7,080 nucleotides of DNA from CAZPDM01 sp964585305 (lineage in GTDB: Bacteria; Planctomycetota; Uabimicrobiia; Uabimicrobiales; JABWCH01), in contig CAZPDM010000127.1 in assembly GCA_964585305.1 (NCBI GenBank), positions 1 to 7,080 on the forward strand. Reading direction: 5' to 3'. This document shows positions 1-5,526 of this stretch, piece by piece; positions within the stretch are counted from its first letter, which is position 1; every line of letters begins with the position of its first letter. Both the position numbers and the translations under genes were made by a program. The notes below the pieces were generated by a model that saw only the letters and a program-made list of their open reading frames with translations, did no database searches and was not told where the DNA came from.

Positions 1-1
1 G

Positions 2-226
2 CAAGAACATTTAAAAATTCCAATTTATCCTATCTCTGGTGTTACAGGCCAAGGACTAAAAGAACTTCTTGATGCAGTAATTAAATTGATCGATTCTCAA
101 TCTGAAGAACCTTCTGTCATTTCAGAAAAAGAACCTTTAGAAGAAGCTGTATTTGATCTCATCAACCCAGTAGTTAATACTAAAGAGCCTTTGGAACGTA
201 AAGAAACTATTCTTCCAGAGGAATAG
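2..226 (+). CDS. obg: C-terminal end of a GTPase, probably Obg (5' end outside window)
   Basis: An open frame enters from the left edge and ends at a TAG at 224-226, leaving 74 residues. The fragment begins with a strand and loop reading IPIYPISGVTGQGLKELL, which matches the G5 region (S-[AG]-x-T-G-x-G-L) and last helix of the Obg-type G domain. About 45 residues rich in Glu follow, ending in ILPEE. Known of the family: Obg is an essential ribosome-associated GTPase acting in 50S assembly and stringent-type control. Many Obg proteins end in a short acidic tail, as here, and others carry an extra OCT domain, for which there is no room. The G1-G4 motifs lie outside the window, so another TRAFAC GTPase (HflX or a relative) cannot be excluded. 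The last codons form the left arm of a long hairpin that also contains the stop codon. The next gene starts 79 bases downstream. Confidence 0.65.
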   Translation, partial: QEHLKIPIYPISGVTGQGLKELLDAVIKLIDSQSEEPSVISEKEPLEEAVFDLINPVVNTKEPLERKETILPEE

Positions 227-234
227 TTTCTTTA
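199..234 (+). terminator. Long hairpin overlapping the obg stop codon, candidate terminator
   Basis: The arms 199-211 (TAAAGAAACTATT) and 222-234 (AATAGTTTCTTTA) are perfect reverse complements over 13 bp. The 10-base interval can add C-G, T-G and T-A pairs, leaving the tetraloop CCAG. The TAG stop codon sits in the right arm. The 3' arm itself is T-rich (TTTCTTTA), but an A-rich stretch rather than a T run follows, so this is not a textbook intrinsic terminator. It may terminate weakly or protect the 3' end of the upstream message. Confidence 0.5.
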
Positions 235-244
235 TAAAAAAAAT

Positions 245-278
245 ATATAAGCTGGTGTTTTTATCTGCCAGCTTATAT
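245..278 (+). terminator. Second hairpin between obg and psuG
   Basis: The arms 245-255 (ATATAAGCTGG) and 268-278 (CCAGCTTATAT) pair over 11 bp around a 12-base T-rich loop. The hairpin begins 11 bases after the previous one and ends 27 bases before the psuG ATG. There is no T run after it. It could be part of a tandem terminator for the upstream gene or a structured psuG leader. No known riboswitch fold is recognised. Confidence 0.45.
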
Positions 279-305
279 TATAAAATAAGCTAAAAAGGTT
301 ATTTT

Positions 306-1205
306 ATGATAAAAATACATCCTCAAATATCTCATGCGTTGCAAAATAATATTCCTGTTGTTGCCTTGGAAAGTACTGTAATTGCACATGGATTGCCATA
401 TCCTGATAATCTTAATGTTGCAAAAAAATTACAAAATATTGTCCAGCAAAATGGTGCTGTCCCAGCTACAATCGCAATTTTAGATGGCCAGGTAAAAGTA
501 GGATTGGACGATTCTGAATTAAAATTTATCGCAGAAAATAAGATTGCTAAAGTAAGTTTAAAAGATATTAGTCTTATTGTGGCAGAAAAAGGAAATGGGG
601 CAACAACGGTTGCTGCAACAGTATGGGCAAGTCATCAAGCTGGAATTCAAGTATTTGCTACCGGAGGAATTGGGGGCATTCATCCTGGAGAAGAGATGGA
701 TTGTAGCAGTGATTTACCAGCACTTGCAACAATTCCAGTTGCTGTTATTTGTAGCGGTCCTAAAGCTATTTTGGATTTGCGTAAAACAAGAGAATGGTTT
801 GAAACATGGGGAATTCCGATATTAGGTTATCAAACTCCGGTGCTTCCTGCATTTTATTGTTCAAAAACAAATATTCCTATCGATCGTCAGGTAAATAATC
901 TTTTTGATATGGCTAATCTTGTTCACACCCATTTAACGTTGATGGAACGTGGAGTTTTGGTTGCAGTTCCTGTTCCAAAAGATAAAGAAATCTCTTTGGA
1001 AGAATTTAATGTTCTTTGTCAAGATGCCTTAAAAGAAGCTCAGAAACAAGGGATCCAGGGCGGACATTTAACTCCATTTCTTATGGAATTTTTAAGAAAA
1101 ACAACTTCAAATGCTACACTTAAAGCAAATATCTCATTATTAGAAAATAATGCACTCGTTGCAACACAATTAGCAGTAGAATTGGCCAAAAAGAAAAATT
1201 CGTAA
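306..1205 (+). CDS. psuG: Pseudouridine-5'-phosphate glycosidase PsuG
   Basis: This 299-residue protein is full length for the family, which runs to about 300-310 residues. PsuG reversibly cleaves the C-C glycosidic bond of pseudouridine 5'-phosphate, giving uracil and ribose 5-phosphate, in the cytosol during pseudouridine salvage. Visible signatures run in order. ALESTVIAHGLPYP near the start contains Glu22, corresponding to the general acid Glu31 of the E. coli enzyme. KVSLKDI is at 82-88 and GNGATTVAAT at 96-105. The glycine-rich FATGGIGGIHPG is at 117-128. MDCSSDL at 131-137 includes Asp132, the expected metal ligand. CSGPKAILD at 149-157 contains Lys153, expected to be the Schiff-base lysine (E. 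coli Lys166). Near the C-terminus is NNALVATQLA. The ATG is preceded by AAAGG at 294-298 with 7 bases of spacing. The kinase partner PsuK is not in the window, either as a neighbour or as a fusion. The assignment is secure; residue equivalences are from memory of the family. Confidence 0.96.
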   Translation: MIKIHPQISHALQNNIPVVALESTVIAHGLPYPDNLNVAKKLQNIVQQNGAVPATIAILDGQVKVGLDDSELKFIAENKIAKVSLKDISLIVAEKGNGATTVAATVWASHQAGIQVFATGGIGGIHPGEEMDCSSDLPALATIPVAVICSGPKAILDLRKTREWFETWGIPILGYQTPVLPAFYCSKTNIPIDRQVNNLFDMANLVHTHLTLMERGVLVAVPVPKDKEISLEEFNVLCQDALKEAQKQGIQGGHLTPFLMEFLRKTTSNATLKANISLLENNALVATQLAVELAKKKNS

Positions 1206-1218
1206 TATGCACAAAAAA

Positions 1219-1257
1219 CTTAATAGCTCTTACACAAAACGGATAAGAGCTATTGAG
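1219..1257 (+). terminator. Hairpin after psuG, just upstream of the next ribosome binding site
   Basis: The arms 1222-1232 (AATAGCTCTTA) and 1244-1254 (TAAGAGCTATT) are perfect complements. C1219-G1257, T1220-A1256 and T1221-G1255 extend the stem to 14 bp, with an 11-base A-rich loop. It starts 13 bases after the psuG stop. No T run follows. Instead the ribosome binding site of the next gene begins 4 bases after the stem, so this may be a terminator, a 5'-UTR stabiliser or a structure that affects translation initiation. Confidence 0.5.
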
Positions 1258-1261
1258 CATC

Positions 1262-1268
1262 AAGGAGG
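1262..1268 (+). promoter_or_regulatory. Strong Shine-Dalgarno that sets the start of the kinase-like gene at 1277
   Basis: AAGGAGG lies 8 bases before the ATG at 1277. The frame is open further back, to a TTG at 1253, but that codon lies inside the preceding hairpin and would put the Shine-Dalgarno inside the coding region. The ATG at 1277 is therefore preferred. This is the best ribosome binding site in the window and suggests efficient translation of the gene. Confidence 0.85.
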
Positions 1269-1276
1269 AATCTACA

Positions 1277-4200
1277 ATGAATTATCAACAGTTGATTGGG
1301 CAATATCTAGGAAAATATAAAATAGATGCCTTTCAAAGAGAAGAACCGTTTGCTATTGTTTTTCGAGGGCATCATGAATCATTAGATCGTATAGTTACAA
1401 TAAAAATTTTACTTCCATCTCCAACAGTAGATTATTTTTTATCCTGCGCACAGAAACTTGTAACATTAGAACATGAGAATATAGCGAGTATCTATGATAT
1501 TACTTTTGATGAACGATTGCGGGCATATTATGTCGTAGAACAAGCTATTGAAGGAAATTCCTTAGCCAGTGTTATTGAACAACAAGGAAAATTTTCTTTG
1601 CAGGATTCTATAAAATTTATTAAAGATTTATTGCCTGCACTTGCATTAGCTACAGAAAAAGGAATTGTACATGGAAATTTAGCACCGTTTAGTATTGTTT
1701 ATAGTGTCAGTCAGAATATTTGGAAAATTATAGATTTTGGACTGCCACCAGTACAAATGATTTCTGGTGTTTTAACTTATGGACGATTGGGATATATTTC
1801 TCCTGAACAACTAGAAGGCCAATTTCCGAGTTTTGCTGGCGATGTTTATAGTCTTGGTTGTATATTTTTTCAATTGCTTACTGGAAAACTTCCGATATTT
1901 GAAGATGTTGTAAAAAAAGAAGTTCCTGAGAAGAATCTTCAAGAACATACAAGAATTTCCCCCCCTACTACAAAACGTATGTTTCCGCTTGCAACTTCAA
2001 TTAAACAGCCTGTTTTTCCTGCTTTTATTCCATCTGACATACAAAATTGTTTGAATTATCTATTAGCTTGGAAAGCTAGCCAGCGTATCAATTTTAATGC
2101 TTTGATTTCAGAAATAGAAAAATTATGGAATAAATATAATCAAATATTTTGCCCAAGATGTGGAAAATCTAATAGTATTCTTGAAACTTTTCATTGTAAA
2201 AAATGCAATACATCTGGCCTTTGTTTAAGTCATATTGTTCCTGAAGAGCAATGCTGCGATCACTGTGCAAAGTTAAAAGATCAAACAACCAGTAAAAATA
2301 TTGAAGGTCTTGGGAGTTGGAATAAACTTATTGAATTATTATATAATATAGCAAATAATAATCGCCAAGGGGTTTTATTATTGGGAGGATCTTCTAAAGA
2401 ATTTGCTATTACTATTACCCCTGACGGTTTAGAATTACATAGTTTATTAGCTGTTCCTAAGATGCTCGCAGGATTGTCTCAGGAAGAACACTTTCGACAA
2501 ATCTTTTACGCATATTTAAGAGATTTTATGCAGCAGTTGGAATGTGATTATGAATTTTGGGAAAATGATATTGTAAAAAAAGTCTTACCAAATGCTTCTA
2601 TAAAAAGCCAACTTTTTGTTAATTCTTCAGAATTCCTAATTACGATTGCACAAATTTTCCAACTATTTCGAGATACACGAAACTTCAGTGGAATATGTAT
2701 TTCTACGCTGAAGCGTACAATAGGCCTTTCATTTAATGAACAAGGGGTAATCTTTGGGATATTAGGAACAGCAAATGAGGAAAGTTGGGAAATTTATACA
2801 GACTTGTCTGTAGTAGAAGATATTCTTGGTAGTTTTTTTGATCAAACGCCTGTACAAATTCAATATCGTCAATGGCATAAACTTGCAAATTATTCCTTGC
2901 CGACTCTTTCCTTTTCCTACCAACATTTTTTAGATATGTTATCTTTGAAAAAATCATGGGTAGCAATAGGGAATCTTTTACCTGAAATACACAGCTATAT
3001 AGCAACACTATTACACTCACAGCGAGCTATGAATTCTCAAGATATAATTAAATATTTATTACAATATGTTAATCCCAAATCTGTACAAGAAGCTACAGAT
3101 TTTAATATGTTATATTCTTTATTTTTCACAACAATTATTATTAAAGAACGTCTTTTAGAAGCCTCAAAATATCTGCTTTATGTATTTCAGACAAGTGCTG
3201 GAATTAGTTTTAAATATGGAGAAAATCTTTTATTGCAGGCCCTTAAATTATCTCCTGAAAATTTAGAATTATATGAAGCCTTAGCAAAATTATATGAAAA
3301 TAATCGAGAGTTAAAAAAGGCCGCAGAATATTATGCCATGATTGGTTCTTTGCATCTTAAAACAAAAAATTTTGGATTAGCACTTCCCAATTATGAAAAA
3401 GCTGTGGCTTTAGACAGTAAACATATTAAGCCTAAAATTAGTTTATTAGAATTATATGAACAGCTGGAACAACGTGAAAAATTACAGCAATTTGGCTTAG
3501 ATTTATTTATGGAATTGAAGAAAAAAACTCTAAATAGGTTTTTATTTAGTAATAAAAAAGAGCAAGATTTGATCATGGAAAAAATCTGCCAAATTTTACT
3601 GAAGAATGATAGCGGGTTAGTAATTTGTCATAACGAAATGATACATATTGCTAGGAGACGTAAGGATAAAATACTTGCTTCACAACATTACGACATGCTA
3701 ATTCAACTTTATCAAAGAATCAATAATAAACAAGCAATGCTAAAAACCATGACAGAATTGATCAGATTAGACGCTACTCGCACAGATATAAGAAAAAAAA
3801 TTCAAGAACATGGAGATAGTTTAGTTCTTCATAATACTTGGCTTCGGTTTTTAGGAGTAGTATGGCTGCTTGTTTTTTTAGCATTTATCATCTGGCAATA
3901 TAGAATATGGTGGGATTCCTATGATAATAAAATATCTTCTACTTTAGCCCATCTTCAAAGCCAAAATATTACTAGAAAAAATTGGAACGTTATAAAAACA
4001 CAAACTTGGGGACTTTTAGAGCAAACTTATAGCCCCGTTTTAAAAACAGAAATAACAGACTTTATTATAAGACTATATCAAACTAAAGAAAATATTGAAA
4101 CTTCCCAAGAAAAAGAAATCCAAAATAAAATATTTGGAAGTTTAAAGGAAGTTTTAGATTTATGCAAAAAATGGGAAAAATGGGAGCAAGCACATGAAAT

Positions 4201-4636
4201 TTGCTTGCTAGGAATTAGCATCTATCCTAACCGCCAAAAAGATATTCTTCCTTATCAAGAATTTTTCCAAAATAAAATTACTCAGATATATGAACAAGCT
4301 GAACTTTTATATCAACAAGCTCAAGAATTAGAAAAAAACGATAAAACTTTACCCCATGCCATAGATAAATATTTTCAAATCGTTAAGAATGAGTCAATGA
4401 AAAATTCTCCTGCTGCGCAAAAAATAATGATTCCTGTACAAATTGTAAGTAATATAGATAATGTATTTTGTTACGATGGAGATAAAAATATTGGCAAAAC
4501 TCCACTAGTTTATCTCTATAAATATCCTCATATTCCTAATATTATTGGCAGATACACAAGGGGAAAAAGGATTGAAACAAAAATATTTTATACACCAGAA
4601 AAAAATATAGCTAAGATTTATTTTATTGTGAAATAA
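1277..4636 (+). CDS. Large membrane pseudokinase with Cys cluster, DUF4388-like repeats, TPRs and PEGA-like C-terminus
   Basis: The protein has 1119 residues. Residues about 10-285 follow the Ser/Thr kinase fold. VTIK with Lys43, IIDFG with Asp153, YISPE at 173-177, Asp189 in DVYSLG and Arg270 are kept. The Gly loop lacks glycines, the helix-C Glu appears to be replaced by Cys57, and the catalytic loop reads HGNLAPFSIV (132-141) in place of HRDLKPxNIL. Phosphotransfer is therefore unlikely, and I call it a pseudokinase; nucleotide binding remains possible. Next come eight cysteines (292, 295, 307, 310, 316, 326, 327, 330) in CxxC pairs, probably binding zinc. Residues 344-432 and 447-537 look like two DUF4388/PATAN copies. 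TPR-like helices occupy about 642-742. A single membrane helix spans 855-879, then a helical region, a TPR-like stretch near 1005-1038, and a PEGA-like domain from about 1052 to the end (VQIVSNID...YDGDKNIGKTPL). The inferred topology is N-terminus cytoplasmic, C-terminus outside. A role in envelope signalling or assembly is inference; no ligand or partner is evident. Confidence 0.88.
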   Translation: MNYQQLIGQYLGKYKIDAFQREEPFAIVFRGHHESLDRIVTIKILLPSPTVDYFLSCAQKLVTLEHENIASIYDITFDERLRAYYVVEQAIEGNSLASVIEQQGKFSLQDSIKFIKDLLPALALATEKGIVHGNLAPFSIVYSVSQNIWKIIDFGLPPVQMISGVLTYGRLGYISPEQLEGQFPSFAGDVYSLGCIFFQLLTGKLPIFEDVVKKEVPEKNLQEHTRISPPTTKRMFPLATSIKQPVFPAFIPSDIQNCLNYLLAWKASQRINFNALISEIEKLWNKYNQIFCPRCGKSNSILETFHCKKCNTSGLCLSHIVPEEQCCDHCAKLKDQTTSKNIEGLGSWNKLIELLYNIANNNRQGVLLLGGSSKEFAITITPDGLELHSLLAVPKMLAGLSQEEHFRQIFYAYLRDFMQQLECDYEFWENDIVKKVLPNASIKSQLFVNSSEFLITIAQIFQLFRDTRNFSGICISTLKRTIGLSFNEQGVIFGILGTANEESWEIYTDLSVVEDILGSFFDQTPVQIQYRQWHKLANYSLPTLSFSYQHFLDMLSLKKSWVAIGNLLPEIHSYIATLLHSQRAMNSQDIIKYLLQYVNPKSVQEATDFNMLYSLFFTTIIIKERLLEASKYLLYVFQTSAGISFKYGENLLLQALKLSPENLELYEALAKLYENNRELKKAAEYYAMIGSLHLKTKNFGLALPNYEKAVALDSKHIKPKISLLELYEQLEQREKLQQFGLDLFMELKKKTLNRFLFSNKKEQDLIMEKICQILLKNDSGLVICHNEMIHIARRRKDKILASQHYDMLIQLYQRINNKQAMLKTMTELIRLDATRTDIRKKIQEHGDSLVLHNTWLRFLGVVWLLVFLAFIIWQYRIWWDSYDNKISSTLAHLQSQNITRKNWNVIKTQTWGLLEQTYSPVLKTEITDFIIRLYQTKENIETSQEKEIQNKIFGSLKEVLDLCKKWEKWEQAHEICLLGISIYPNRQKDILPYQEFFQNKITQIYEQAELLYQQAQELEKNDKTLPHAIDKYFQIVKNESMKNSPAAQKIMIPVQIVSNIDNVFCYDGDKNIGKTPLVYLYKYPHIPNIIGRYTRGKRIETKIFYTPEKNIAKIYFIVK

Positions 4637-4681
4637 GTTTTCATCACAAAAAATATGGGATTGAGGATTAAGAATGATTTT

Positions 4682-4713
4682 GCTAAATGAGGCTGGAAAA
4701 TCCAGCCTCTAGC
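4682..4713 (+). terminator. GC-rich hairpin after the kinase-like gene
   Basis: GAGGCTGGA (4689-4697) pairs with TCCAGCCTC (4701-4709) over 9 bp with a loop of three As. Past a 3-base bulge, GCTA (4682-4685) pairs with TAGC (4710-4713). This is the most G+C-rich hairpin of the window and begins 45 bases after the stop codon. It has the stem and loop of an intrinsic terminator but is followed by AGAAAGAAAG, which serves the next gene, rather than by Ts. Confidence 0.55.
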
Positions 4714-4726
4714 TAGAAAGAAAGTT

Positions 4727-5491
4727 ATGGATAAAAAAGAACTATTGCAAAGACGACTTATTGAAATTGGAAAATCTTTAGAAAACACTGGAAATGCCTT
4801 AGCTTTGTTAGGTTTGGGGTCTGCAGGAATAGAAATAGACAGAATGGACATCTATTCGGATTTAGATTTTTTTGTGATTGCAAAAAATGGAAAAAAAAAT
4901 TATTTTTTAGATAATTTGCAATGGCTAAGTCAAATTAGTCCTGTTGCTTTTTTTTATAAAAATACTATTGATGGATATAAGCTATTATATCAAGATCAGG
5001 TATTTTGTGAATTTGCAGTCTTTGAAATATATGAGTTATTGAATATCCCTTTTGCTGAAGGAAAAATTATTTGGAAAGAAGAAAAATTTGACGAAAGTAT
5101 TTGTAAACCTCGTAATATTACGAATGAAAAAAAAGCAAAGTCAAAAGAATGGTTACTTGGAGAAATTTTGACAAATTTATATATAGGATTATGCCGAGAT
5201 AAACGTGGAGAGAAACTTTCTGCAGCAAGATTTATACAGCAATACGCTGTAGATAGAATCATAGATTTACTGGAACAAGATGAAATTGCTTTGCCAGCTT
5301 ATAAAGATATTTTCTCAAGTGAAAGAAGAATAGAAGAAAGGTATCCAACCATATCAAAGGAATTGTCTAAATTTATTCAAGGCTATAATAATAATCCACA
5401 ATCAGCAAAAGCAATCATAATTTATTTGGATAAGAAATATCCTATTGCATCCCATATCAAAGAAATATTATTAAACTTATGCGATTGCTAA
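4727..5491 (+). CDS. Nucleotidyltransferase-fold protein of unknown substrate
   Basis: This 254-residue soluble protein has the polymerase-beta-type nucleotidyltransferase signature near its N-terminus. Gly31-Ser32 in LLGLGSAG is followed 12 residues later by SDLDFFVI with Asp45 and Asp47, and Glu95 in FCEFAVFE is well placed as the third metal-binding acid. Thus the catalytic residues appear intact. Aminoglycoside and lincosamide nucleotidyltransferases share this core. The C-terminal half (about 140-185, GEILTNLYIGL then FIQQYAVDRIIDLL) is helical and resembles a conserved, uncharacterised family whose members are mostly called hypothetical. Transfer of a nucleotide to a small molecule or protein is plausible, but the substrate is not predictable, and calling it antibiotic resistance would overreach. 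The start ATG follows a weak purine-rich site (GAAAGAAAG, 4716-4724) at very short spacing. The amidase gene begins 35 bases downstream with no hairpin between, so the two may be co-transcribed. Confidence 0.85.
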   Translation: MDKKELLQRRLIEIGKSLENTGNALALLGLGSAGIEIDRMDIYSDLDFFVIAKNGKKNYFLDNLQWLSQISPVAFFYKNTIDGYKLLYQDQVFCEFAVFEIYELLNIPFAEGKIIWKEEKFDESICKPRNITNEKKAKSKEWLLGEILTNLYIGLCRDKRGEKLSAARFIQQYAVDRIIDLLEQDEIALPAYKDIFSSERRIEERYPTISKELSKFIQGYNNNPQSAKAIIIYLDKKYPIASHIKEILLNLCDC

Positions 5492-5512
5492 GTAAGTTGT
5501 CAAAGGATTTTT

Positions 5513-5518
5513 GGAAAG
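5513..5518 (+). promoter_or_regulatory. Ribosome binding site that sets the amidase start at 5527
   Basis: GGAAAG stands 8 bases before the ATG at 5527. The longer in-frame start at 5479 has no purine-rich site, would overlap the upstream gene by 13 bases, and would place 16 charged residues before the signal peptide. The 5527 start gives a normal secretion signal directly at the N-terminus. Confidence 0.75.
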
Positions 5519-5526
5519 AAATTAGT

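Noticed and set aside
1253..1276. TTG start giving 8 extra residues to the kinase-like protein
   Set aside because: It lies inside the hairpin arm and lacks a ribosome binding site, whereas AAGGAGG sits correctly before the ATG at 1277.
2733..3576. Minus-strand open frames inside the kinase-like gene
   Set aside because: They are opposite-strand shadows of a convincing coding region, without start signals or recognisable domains.
4661..4689. TTGAGG with 17 bases to TAAATG as a promoter for the nucleotidyltransferase gene
   Set aside because: Weak match in AT-rich DNA, and the predicted start would fall inside the hairpin at 4689-4709; not strong enough to list as a feature.
5479..5526. Longer amidase start overlapping the nucleotidyltransferase gene
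   Set aside because: There is no Shine-Dalgarno, and it would put 16 residues before a complete signal peptide; 5527 has GGAAAG at good spacing.
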